A stretch of DNA of 22,779 bases from Zeimonas sp041678445 (lineage in GTDB: Bacteria > Pseudomonadota > Gammaproteobacteria > Burkholderiales > Burkholderiaceae_E). The stretch spans positions 1 to 22,779 of the forward strand of contig JBAYOD010000021.1 of the NCBI GenBank assembly GCA_041678445.1, written 5' to 3'. Positions 13,865-22,779 of the stretch are shown here, in pieces; the stretch's first letter is position 1, and every line of letters begins with the position of its first letter. Below the pieces are notes generated by a model that ran no database searches, was not told the DNA's origin, and saw nothing but the letters and a program-made list of their open reading frames with translations. Position numbers and translations under genes: made by a program.

Positions 13865-14070
13865 GGTTCGATGAGCAGCTGAAGAATCGATTTCGCCACG
13901 AAACCGAGGATGCCGAATGCGAGCACGAAGAACAGGATGAAGGTTCCGAAACGCCCGGCCTGCGAGTCGCGGGCGAGCTTCCAGATGACGAACAGCATGA
14001 ACAGGATGAAACCGCCGACCCCGAAGGTCATGCCGAAGCCGGCGATCTGTTCCTCGGTGTAGCCGAACAT
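13861..14070 (-). CDS. DUF2788 small membrane protein
   Basis: A 69-residue protein with two hydrophobic helices (about residues 13-33 and 41-65), beginning MFGYTEEQIAGFGMTFGVGG and with a conserved SQAGRFGTFILFF second helix. This pattern is the DUF2788 family of small inner-membrane proteins known from beta- and gammaproteobacteria, without assigned function. CCGGAGG precedes the ATG at suitable distance. It lies 63 bp after rpoD, separated by a strong hairpin, and is translationally coupled to the EamA transporter. Confidence 0.85.
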   Translation of the reverse strand: MFGYTEEQIAGFGMTFGVGGFILFMLFVIWKLARDSQAGRFGTFILFFVLAFGILGFVAKSILQLLIEP

Positions 14071-14086
14071 CTCAGCGCCTCCGGAT

Positions 14087-14122
14087 GCCGGGCCCGATCC
14101 GCAGGGGATCGGGGCGCCCGGC
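14087..14122. terminator. Strong hairpin between rpoD and DUF2788
   Basis: GCCGGG-CCCGATCC (14087-14100) pairs with GGATCGGG-(GCG)-CCCGGC (14106-14122), giving 14 base pairs with a 3-base bulge and 5-base loop. It follows the rpoD stop by 11 bases. No T-run follows, so it is more likely a partial or Rho-assisted stop, or an mRNA 3' stabiliser, than a full intrinsic terminator. Confidence 0.55.
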
Positions 14123-14133
14123 CCTGCCCGGTC

Positions 14134-16935
<2,802 letters not shown>

Positions 16936-17130
16936 TGAATGATTCGCCTTGGACGTATGCGCACCGGATCACACTGCATTTCCGGGGCTTCATGAAGAGA
17001 CGGTGCAGGCCTGGGTTCGTCGCCCGCGGCACGGCCTCCTTTCGATAACGCCGGACCGCCCGTGCAACCCCCCGGGGAGACCCGGGATGCTCCCTGTCGA
17101 GCCGATCGGCTTCCGGCAAGGTAACTGCGC

Positions 17131-17139
17131 ATTATATCA
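17131..17139 (-). promoter_or_regulatory. Extended -10 promoter for rpoD, overlapping the dnaG stop
   Basis: The minus strand reads TGATATAAT: a perfect TATAAT at 17131-17136 preceded by TGn, the extended -10 element. Those three bases are also the TGA stop of dnaG. A weak -35 (TGGCCA, 18 bases upstream) lies inside dnaG. Transcription would start near 17124, leaving a leader of about 190 bases before the rpoD GTG. That leader shows no gene, only a CCCGGG-GAGA-CCCGGG hairpin at 17071-17086. Confidence 0.7.
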
Positions 17140-18951
17140 ATCGCGCGCCCGCATGGCCATCAGCGCCTGATAACGCCGACGATCCTCGTCGTTGCGAATG
17201 CCGGCGCGGGCAAGCGCGTCGATCTGCTGGCGAAGATGCCGGTCGCGCAGCTGGGCCAGCGCCGCCGACAACTCGGCGGCGGCTTCGGCTGCCGACAGGT
17301 CGGCCAGCGCGGCCGCGTCGAGCGCCAGCGCCCGTTCGAACGCCTGCCTGGCCGCCGGATCGGCGTCGCGCAGCCGCTCGACGACGTTGCCGACCGAACT
17401 GCCGGGCGGCAGCCCGGCAACGATGGCAATCCACTGCTGCAGTTCCGCGGACAGCCATTCGCCCTGCTCGACCGTGGCAGCCAGCCCCGGGTGCAGCGCC
17501 AGCAACAGCCGCAACCGCGACTCGAGGTCGGGCCGGACCACCGCCGCCCGCCGCGGCGGGCGATCACGCCAGCCCTGGCTGCCTGCGCTGCGCTCCGGCA
17601 ACGGGCCCTCGCGCCGCTCCGACGCCGGGCCGGCACGCCGCCCCGAACCGCTGGTCGCCGTGACCAGATAACGCTCGACCTCATCGGTCGACAGCCGCAC
17701 CAGCTCGGCCACCCGATGGACGAGTTGCAGCCGCAGGGCCGGCGCTGCCAGCGCCTCCAGCAGCGGCGCCGCCTCGGCGAGCAGTCGCGCCCGGTCTTCC
17801 GGCGTGCTCAGCCCGGATCGCTCGGCCAGCTCGCGCACCAGCAGCTCCGACAGCGGCAAGGCCGTGGCCAGGGCTTCGCGAAAACCCTCGGCGCCCTGCG
17901 CCCGGACGAAGCTGTCCGGGTCGTGGGCGTCCGGCAGGAACAGGAAATCGATCCGCTTGGCGTCCACCGCCTGCGGCAGGCTGGCTTCGAGCGCACGCCA
18001 GGCGGCCTTGCGGCCGGCCGCATCACCGTCGAAGGCGAACACCACCCGGTCGGCCAGCCGCAGCAGCTTGCGCACATGATCGGGCGTCGTCGCGGTACCG
18101 AGGGTCGCCACGGCATTGCCGACCCCGTGGCAGGCCAGCATCACCACGTCCATGTAGCCCTCGACGACCAGCACGCAATCCTCGCGACGGATCGCATCAC
18201 GGGCCTCGAACAGGCCGTACAGCTCGCGGCCCTTGGAGAACACCGGTGTCTCCGGGGAATTCAGGTACTTGGGCTCGCCGCGCCCCAGGATGCGGCCGCC
18301 GAAACCGATGGTCTGGCCACGCGGGTTGCGGATCGGGAACATGATCCGGTCGCGGAAGCGATCGTAGCGACGCTTGCGCCCGTCCTGCGGCTCGGCCTCG
18401 ATGACGAGCCCCGCCTCGACCAGCGTCGGGTCGTCGTAGTCCGGCATCGCGGCTTCCAGGCCGCGCCACTGGTCGGGCGCATAGCCGATGCCGTAGCGGG
18501 CGGCCACCGCCCCGTTGAGCCCGCGCCCCTTCAGGTAGTCGATCGCCTGCGGGGTGTCGCGCAGGCGCTGGCGGTAGGACTGCCCGGCGCGTTCGAGCAG
18601 CGCCAGCAGACCGGGCGCGCGCCGGTCGGGCCCGGCCCCGCCCCGCCCGTCCGGGCCTGCTTCGTGCGGCACCTCGAGTCCGAGCGAGCGGGCCAGTTCG
18701 GTGACGGCGTCGACGTAGCCGAGCCCGGCGTGCTCCATCAGGAAGCCGATGGCCGAGCCATGCGCACCGCAACCGAAGCAGTGATAGAACTGCTTGGTCG
18801 GGCTGACCGTGAACGACGGCGATTTTTCAGCGTGGAACGGACACAGTCCCAGATAGTTCGCGCCCGCTTTCCTGAGCCGGACATGCCGGCCCACGACATC
18901 GACGACGTCGACGCGCGCAAGGAGATCCTGGATGAAACCCTGCGGAATCAT
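17137..18951 (-). CDS. dnaG: DNA primase
   Basis: A 604-residue primase that makes RNA primers at the replication fork. The N-terminal zinc ribbon is intact: C37, H40, C58 and C61 in CPFH and HCFGC. The RNA polymerase core follows with GFGGRILGRGEPKYLNSPET (217-236). The TOPRIM site has EGYMD (264-268) and AFDGDAAGRKA (306-316), giving the metal-binding acidic residues. An Arg/Pro/Gly-rich linker at about 435-470 leads to a C-terminal helicase-interaction domain that is Ala-rich. The ATG at 18951 lies 21 bp after the yqeY stop, preceded by a G-rich stretch rather than a classical site; weak initiation is typical of dnaG. It is the third gene in the rpsU-yqeY-dnaG-rpoD cluster. Confidence 0.97.
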   Translation of the reverse strand: MIPQGFIQDLLARVDVVDVVGRHVRLRKAGANYLGLCPFHAEKSPSFTVSPTKQFYHCFGCGAHGSAIGFLMEHAGLGYVDAVTELARSLGLEVPHEAGPDGRGGAGPDRRAPGLLALLERAGQSYRQRLRDTPQAIDYLKGRGLNGAVAARYGIGYAPDQWRGLEAAMPDYDDPTLVEAGLVIEAEPQDGRKRRYDRFRDRIMFPIRNPRGQTIGFGGRILGRGEPKYLNSPETPVFSKGRELYGLFEARDAIRREDCVLVVEGYMDVVMLACHGVGNAVATLGTATTPDHVRKLLRLADRVVFAFDGDAAGRKAAWRALEASLPQAVDAKRIDFLFLPDAHDPDSFVRAQGAEGFREALATALPLSELLVRELAERSGLSTPEDRARLLAEAAPLLEALAAPALRLQLVHRVAELVRLSTDEVERYLVTATSGSGRRAGPASERREGPLPERSAGSQGWRDRPPRRAAVVRPDLESRLRLLLALHPGLAATVEQGEWLSAELQQWIAIVAGLPPGSSVGNVVERLRDADPAARQAFERALALDAAALADLSAAEAAAELSAALAQLRDRHLRQQIDALARAGIRNDEDRRRYQALMAMRARD

Positions 18952-18972
18952 CCCGGCCCCCGGGCCTTGCGC

Positions 18973-19422
18973 TCAGCGCCCGCTCAGCCGGGCACGTACG
19001 CCGGCCGACACGGCGGACAGGTCGGCACGGCCAGCCAGCCGCTGCTTGAGCAGCCCCATCACCTTGCCCATGTCCTGTGGACCCGCGGCACCGAGGGTCG
19101 TGATCGCCGCCTCGATCTCGGCAGCGATCTCGGCCTCGTCGGCCTGGGCCGGCAGATAGGCTGACAGCACCTCGATTTCGGCGCGCTCGCGATCGGCGAG
19201 ATCCTGGCGACCCGCCAGCGTGTACTGCTCGATCGAATCACGCCGCTGCTTGCAGAGCTTGTCGACCACCGTAACGACCTGGGCGTCGTCGAGTTCGATG
19301 CGCTCGTCGACTTCCTTCTGCTGGATCGCCGCAAGCAGCATCCGGATCGCGGACAGGCGCTCCGATTCACGCGCGCGCATCGCCGCCTTCATGTCCGAGC
19401 TGATACGGTTCTTCAGGTTCAT
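18973..19422 (-). CDS. yqeY: GatB/YqeY domain protein
   Basis: A 149-residue all-helical protein of the YqeY family, related to the tail domain of the GatB subunit of Asp/Glu-tRNA amidotransferase. It begins MNLKNRISSDMKAAMRARES and shows the family's RLSAIRMLLAAIQQKEVDER, AEIEVLSAYLPAQ and QDMGKVMGLLKQRLAGRAD blocks. AGGAGA is upstream of the ATG at 19422; an open frame further upstream runs into the rpsU terminator and is not coding. YqeY genes commonly sit between rpsU and dnaG in proteobacteria. Its exact role is unproven; a link to tRNA handling is inferred from the GatB similarity. Confidence 0.93.
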   Translation of the reverse strand: MNLKNRISSDMKAAMRARESERLSAIRMLLAAIQQKEVDERIELDDAQVVTVVDKLCKQRRDSIEQYTLAGRQDLADRERAEIEVLSAYLPAQADEAEIAAEIEAAITTLGAAGPQDMGKVMGLLKQRLAGRADLSAVSAGVRARLSGR

Positions 19423-19453
19423 CCTGGTCGCTCTCCTGAAATGGAAACGCAAA

Positions 19454-19485
19454 GACCCGCCACGGATACCGATCCGCAGCGGGTC
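19454..19485 (-). terminator. Terminator/attenuator downstream of rpsU
   Basis: GACCCGC (19454-19460) pairs with GCGGGTC (19479-19485), and inside it GGAT (19464-19467) pairs with ATCC (19472-19475) around the loop ACCG. On the minus strand the stem is followed by TTTGCGTTTCC. It lies between rpsU and yqeY, matching the position of the partial terminator that E. coli uses to keep dnaG expression below rpsU. Confidence 0.75.
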
Positions 19486-19542
19486 ATCCAGATTGCCAGC
19501 CAGGCCCGACCCGCCGGGTCCGGCCATCAGGGGACGGCGTCC

Positions 19543-19755
19543 TCAGTACAGCTTCTTCGGCAACATCTGGCTGCGAATGCGCTTGAAGTGGCGCTTGACG
19601 GCCGCCGCCTTCTTGCGCTTGCGCTCGGCGGTCGGCTTCTCGTAGAACTCGCGCGCACGAAGCTCGGTAACGATCCCGGCTTTCTCGATGGTGCGCTTGA
19701 ATCGACGAAGCGCAACGTCGAACGGCTCGTTCTCCTTGACGCGGACAGTCGGCAT
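19543..19755 (-). CDS. rpsU: 30S ribosomal protein bS21
   Basis: A complete 70-residue bS21. It begins MPTVRVKENEPFDVALRRFK, continues RTIEKAGIVTELRAREFYEK, and ends in the basic RKRKKAAAVKRHFKRIRSQM-LPKKLY tail. bS21 sits near the anti-Shine-Dalgarno end of 16S rRNA and promotes initiation. GGGGGTGAG precedes the ATG. It is the first gene of the macromolecular-synthesis cluster and has a strong promoter close upstream. Confidence 0.98.
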   Translation of the reverse strand: MPTVRVKENEPFDVALRRFKRTIEKAGIVTELRAREFYEKPTAERKRKKAAAVKRHFKRIRSQMLPKKLY

Positions 19756-19787
19756 TTAACTCTCACCCCCTTTTCGTGGAACCGATG

Positions 19788-19816
19788 ATTCTAGCATGGC
19801 ACGGGCCAGCGAGCAA
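19788..19816 (-). promoter_or_regulatory. Sigma-70 promoter of rpsU
   Basis: On the minus strand TTGCTC (19811-19816) and TAGAAT (19788-19793) are separated by exactly 17 bases, and the -10 is preceded by TGC, giving an extended -10. Transcription would start near 19781, about 26 bases before the rpsU ATG, leaving just room for its ribosome binding site. Confidence 0.75.
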
Positions 19817-19927
19817 AGCACCAGGCGATCCCAGGCTTGCCAGGCACCCGCCCGACTGCCTGACGCCTGAGCGACGCCGTTCGGCAGCCGACGCCTCGCC
19901 GCTGCCCAGCCCGCCCGCGCAACGCGG

Positions 19928-19933
19928 CATAAT
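19928..19933 (+). promoter_or_regulatory. -10 element close to the diguanylate cyclase start
   Basis: CATAAT matches five of six -10 positions and ends six bases before the ATG at 19940, so transcription would begin at or next to the start codon. No good -35 is visible. If used, the message would be leaderless or would start from the second ATG at 19949. Confidence 0.4.
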
Positions 19934-19939
19934 TCCGGG

Positions 19940-21124
19940 ATGATAGAGATGCTGTCCACTCTCGACATCCGGACCATCCTGTTCGTCTCGGGCATCACCA
20001 GTCTGCTCAGCGCCGCTTATCTGTTGTGTGCGCGACCGCAGGCCGGTCCGCTGCGTGACGCCTTCACCCTGTTCGCCGTCGCCGTCGCGATGATGGCCAC
20101 GGGCTTTTTCCTGACCGGCCTGACCGGGACCGTGGCGCAATCATCGGCCACGCGACTGGTCTCGAACCTGCTGGTTGCCGGCTCGACCGTCGCGATCTGG
20201 CAGGGCGGGCGGCGAATCGCCGGACACCCGGTCCAGCTGCTGGCACTGGCCGGCTGTCTGGTCCTGCTCGCCGGGCTGCTGCTGCCACTGAGTCTGGACG
20301 CCGCGATGCGGCCCTGGCGCCATCTGCTCGGCACGTTCTGGTCGCTCGGTTTCCTGCTGGCGACGCTGCGCGACCTGTACCGGGCCCCCCATCCGGACGA
20401 CCCGATGGCCCAGCGCCTGGCCATGGGCACGATCGCCGCCTTCTCGCTGCTGCTGACCGCCCGGATCCCGGTCCTGGTGCTGGAAGGACTGCTGCCGGGC
20501 AGCGCCGCCGCCCAGCCGGGCGCCGCCGCCGCGGCATTCACCCTGATCTTCGCAGCCGTACCGCTGGCCCTGACCATCGCGGTGCTGGCCATCGCCAACG
20601 CCAGGCTGACTGCCGAACTGGCCCTGCTGGCCGGCACCGACGATCTGACCGGCCTCGTTTCGCGCAGGCTGCTGTACGAACTGGGCGAGGACATGCTCGC
20701 CGCACTGCCCCCCGATGGCTGCCTGGCCGTGCTGATGATCGACCTCGATGATTTCAAACGGGTCAACGATGCCCACGGCCACGCAGTCGGTGACCAGGTG
20801 CTGCGCCACGTCGCGCGACTGCTGCGCGATACGCTGCGCGAGGACTCGCTGATCGTGCGTTACGGCGGCGACGAGTTCTGCGCCCTCGTGCCGGTGAGCA
20901 GCGAGGCCGGCGCCTTCGTCGTCGGTGAACGCCTGCGCAAGGCCCTGGCCGATGCGCCCTGCACCCGGACCGATCCGCCGGTCTCGGTGACGGCCAGCAT
21001 CGGGGTGACCGTCCATCGGCATGACAGCTCGTTGCGCGAGCGGCTGGCCGAGGCCGACCGCCATGCCTACTCGGCCAAGACCAGCGGCCGCAACATGGTC
21101 GTGGGCGGCAAGTCAGCCCAGTGA
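19940..21124 (+). CDS. Membrane-anchored diguanylate cyclase (GGDEF)
   Basis: A 394-residue protein that should make cyclic di-GMP. The first 220 residues contain about six hydrophobic helices and no recognised sensor fold. A short helical connector leads into the GGDEF domain (about 230-388): TDDLTGLVSRR (usual N-R-R is S-R-R), the IDLDDFKRVNDAHGHAVGD nucleotide/metal segment (267-285), RYGGDEF (307-313) and the SIGVT strand. All catalytic positions look intact. The product-inhibition I-site, R-x-x-D nine residues before GGDEF, reads REDS here, so the aspartate is missing and feedback inhibition may be weak. The ATG at 19940 lacks a clear ribosome binding site; 19949 is an alternative. The stop overlaps that of the flavoprotein gene by 12 bp. 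Confidence 0.9.
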   Translation: MIEMLSTLDIRTILFVSGITSLLSAAYLLCARPQAGPLRDAFTLFAVAVAMMATGFFLTGLTGTVAQSSATRLVSNLLVAGSTVAIWQGGRRIAGHPVQLLALAGCLVLLAGLLLPLSLDAAMRPWRHLLGTFWSLGFLLATLRDLYRAPHPDDPMAQRLAMGTIAAFSLLLTARIPVLVLEGLLPGSAAAQPGAAAAAFTLIFAAVPLALTIAVLAIANARLTAELALLAGTDDLTGLVSRRLLYELGEDMLAALPPDGCLAVLMIDLDDFKRVNDAHGHAVGDQVLRHVARLLRDTLREDSLIVRYGGDEFCALVPVSSEAGAFVVGERLRKALADAPCTRTDPPVSVTASIGVTVHRHDSSLRERLAEADRHAYSAKTSGRNMVVGGKSAQ

Positions 21125-22381
21125 GGACCCCGCCCGGCGCACCATGGCCTGGGCAGCGAGGAAGGCTGAGGCCCAGGCCCACTGGAAGTTGTAGCCGCCG
21201 AGCCAGCCGGTAACGTCGACCACCTCGCCAATGAAATAAAGGCCGGGCGCACGCCTGGATTCCAGCGTGCGCGGATCGAGCGTCTCAGTGGCCACGCCGC
21301 CGGCCATCACCTCGGCCTTGCGGAATCCCTCGGTGCCGCTGGGCTGGACCTGCCAGTCACGCAAGGCCGCCGCCAGTCCGGTCAGGTCGCGATCGGCCAG
21401 TTCGGCCAGCCGCCGGCCGGCCAGCGGCGCAAAGCGCTCGTCGGCCAGCCAGCGCGTGGCCAGCCGTTTCGGGATCAGGCCGGCCAGCGCACCGGCCAGT
21501 TGCTGCCGGCTGCTGCGCTTGGCCGCGAGCAGGCGCGCAGCAAGGTCATCATCCGGCAGCAGGTCGATCGCCAGGGGCTCGCCGGGTTTCCAGAACGTCG
21601 AGATCTGCAGGATCGCCGGCCCGGACAGGCCCCGGTGGGTGAACAGCAGGTCTTCGTGGAAGGCCGGCGCCGACGACGACCGGGGCGCCCGGACCACGAC
21701 CGGCATGGCCATGCCGGCCAGTTCGCTCCAGGGCCAGCTGCCCGCTGCGCCGAAGACCAGCGGCACCAGGGCCGGGCGCGGCTCGACGATCCGCATTCCG
21801 AAGCGCCGTGCGATCCGCAACCCGAAGTCGGTCGCACCGGCCTTCGGAATCGCCATGCCGCCGGTGGCGATCACCACCCTCGGAGCGTGCAACTCGCCCG
21901 TCTCGGGCGAAGCGACGACGAAGCCGGCCCCCGCACCGGCGTCCGTACCGGCGCCCGCGCCAGGGGCCGGCTCGACGCTGGCGACCCGGACCGGGCGCAG
22001 CCAGCGCACGCCGGCCGCATCGCAGTCGTCGCGCAGCATCGCGATGATTTCCTCGGCGCTCTGGTCACAGAACAGCTGCCCGCGATGCTTCTCGTGCCAG
22101 CCGATGCCGCGCGCACTGACCCGCTCGATGAAGCGCCGCGGCGGGAAGGCCCGCAGCGCGTTGCGGGCGAAGGCCGGGTCCTCGCCGACGAAACGTTCGG
22201 GGCGATCGGCTTCGAGGTTGGTGAAGTTGCAGCGCCCGCCGCCCGAGATCCGGATCTTCTCGGCCAGCCTTGGCCAGTGATCGAGCAGCGCGACACGCAG
22301 CCCGCCACGACCGGCCTGGGCGGCACAGAACATGCCCGCAGCGCCGGCGCCGATCACGATCGCATCGAAATGCCGGGCCAT
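21113..22381 (-). CDS. HI0933/YhiN-family FAD-dependent oxidoreductase
   Basis: A 422-residue flavoprotein of the HI0933 family, function unproven. The N-terminal dinucleotide fold has IVIGAGAAGMFCA (8-20), then the family block RISGGGRCNFTNLEA (about 44-58). A middle domain with LLFTHRGLSGPAILQIS follows, and the C-terminal flavin-contact region is RAPGLYFIGEVVDVTGWLGG then YNFQWAWASAF. A Gly/Ala repeat (APGAGAGTDAGAGAGF) forms an inserted loop. The ATG at 22381 has a -10-like GATAAT only eight bases upstream, so the message is probably leaderless or nearly so. It is divergent from tsaD and tail to tail with the diguanylate cyclase gene. Confidence 0.92.
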   Translation of the reverse strand: MARHFDAIVIGAGAAGMFCAAQAGRGGLRVALLDHWPRLAEKIRISGGGRCNFTNLEADRPERFVGEDPAFARNALRAFPPRRFIERVSARGIGWHEKHRGQLFCDQSAEEIIAMLRDDCDAAGVRWLRPVRVASVEPAPGAGAGTDAGAGAGFVVASPETGELHAPRVVIATGGMAIPKAGATDFGLRIARRFGMRIVEPRPALVPLVFGAAGSWPWSELAGMAMPVVVRAPRSSSAPAFHEDLLFTHRGLSGPAILQISTFWKPGEPLAIDLLPDDDLAARLLAAKRSSRQQLAGALAGLIPKRLATRWLADERFAPLAGRRLAELADRDLTGLAAALRDWQVQPSGTEGFRKAEVMAGGVATETLDPRTLESRRAPGLYFIGEVVDVTGWLGGYNFQWAWASAFLAAQAMVRRAGSSLG

Positions 22382-22389
22382 GGCGCGCG

Positions 22390-22419
22390 ATTATCGCAGC
22401 CGCGGGCCGGCCCGGTCAT
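22390..22419 (-). promoter_or_regulatory. Promoter of the HI0933-family gene
   Basis: The minus strand has ATGACC (22414-22419, four of six -35 positions), an 18-base spacer and GATAAT (22390-22395). The start would be near 22383, two bases before the ATG at 22381. The -10 lies within a short GCGAT-T-ATCGC palindrome. Confidence 0.5.
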
Positions 22420-22433
22420 GAGAAGATCGCCTG

Positions 22434-22779
22434 ATGATCGTCCTCGGCATCGAAACTTCCTGCGACGAGACCGGCATCGCCCTGTATTGCAGCGAACGCG
22501 GCTTGCTCGCCCAGGCCTTGCATTCCCAGATCGCCATGCACCAGCGCTACGGCGGCGTGGTGCCCGAACTGGCCTCGCGTGACCACATCCGGCGGGTGCT
22601 GCCGCTGACCCGCCAGGTGCTGGCCGAAGCCTGCCTGGCACCGACCGACCTCGACGCCGTCGCCTATACGGCCGGTCCCGGTCTGGCCGGTGCGCTGCTG
22701 GTCGGCGCCGGAGTCGGTGCGTCGCTGGCCTGGGCGCTGGGCATCCCGGCGCTGCCCATCCACCACCTGGAAGGCCATC
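22434..22779 (+). CDS. tsaD: tRNA N6-threonylcarbamoyladenosine synthase subunit TsaD, 3' end outside the window
   Basis: The first 115 codons of TsaD (also called Gcp/YgjD), which with TsaB and TsaE transfers threonylcarbamoyl to A37 of ANN-decoding tRNAs. It begins MIVLGIETSCDETGIAL (ASKHA nucleotide-binding fold, phosphate-1 loop) and contains RYGGVVPELASRDH and AYTAGPGLAGALLVG. It reaches the iron-binding HHLEGH motif (two histidines) just before the window ends. The gene is normally about 340 codons. The start at 22434 is fixed by the conserved MIVLGIETSCDE opening; only a weak AGAAG stands upstream. In many proteobacteria tsaD lies divergent from and next to rpsU; here two genes intervene. 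Confidence 0.97.
   Translation, partial: MIVLGIETSCDETGIALYCSERGLLAQALHSQIAMHQRYGGVVPELASRDHIRRVLPLTRQVLAEACLAPTDLDAVAYTAGPGLAGALLVGAGVGASLAWALGIPALPIHHLEGH

Noticed and set aside
12437..13882. A 481-codon plus-strand frame over the SDR end and the EamA gene
   Set aside because: Crosses the stops of two recognised genes and has shadow composition (Arg/Gln/His/Asp).
17236..19164. A 642-codon plus-strand frame opposite dnaG and yqeY
   Set aside because: Antisense shadow; Gln/Arg/Gly-rich with no domain, crossing two real genes.

Overview
The window is a GC-rich chromosomal segment, most likely from a betaproteobacterium of the order Burkholderiales. The reasons are two Bug-type (tripartite tricarboxylate) periplasmic receptors, beta-oxidation cassettes controlled by LysR and TetR regulators, a sigma-70 with a long Ala/Lys/Thr-rich N-terminal tail, and an rpsU-yqeY-dnaG-rpoD cluster. 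Genus cannot be fixed from the sequence alone.

Left part (1-4249): a probable transposase start runs off the left edge, followed by a LysR regulator divergent from a three-gene cassette: family III CoA-transferase, crotonase and Bug receptor. This looks like uptake, CoA activation and hydration of an unidentified carboxylate. A perfect T-N11-A box lies in the divergent promoter.

Junk island (4250-5434): around a tRNA-Ile(CAT) and its terminator lie pieces of three toxin-antitoxin-like loci. They are a VapB 5' fragment, a Phd/YefM 3' fragment joined to a ParE toxin that has lost its start and its stop, and a DUF4258 3' fragment beside an intact DUF2283 gene.

Middle (5435-12920): an MFS exporter converges on a TetR regulator. 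TetR is divergent from a cassette of two acyl-CoA dehydrogenase-family proteins and a crotonase; a near-perfect 16-bp palindrome between them is the likely operator. A second Bug receptor and a 4-oxalocrotonate tautomerase form a minus-strand pair, with an atypical SDR divergent from them. Several of these enzymes lack textbook catalytic residues (crotonase 2, both dehydrogenases at the usual site, the SDR), so their exact reactions are open.

Right part (12929-22779): this is the macromolecular-synthesis region on the minus strand, rpsU - yqeY - dnaG - rpoD - DUF2788 - EamA transporter. It has a clear promoter before rpsU, a terminator/attenuator after rpsU, and an extended -10 promoter for rpoD that contains the dnaG stop codon. 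To its right are a membrane-bound diguanylate cyclase and a HI0933-type flavoprotein (tail to tail), then tsaD running off the right edge. The usual tsaD-rpsU adjacency is therefore interrupted by two genes.
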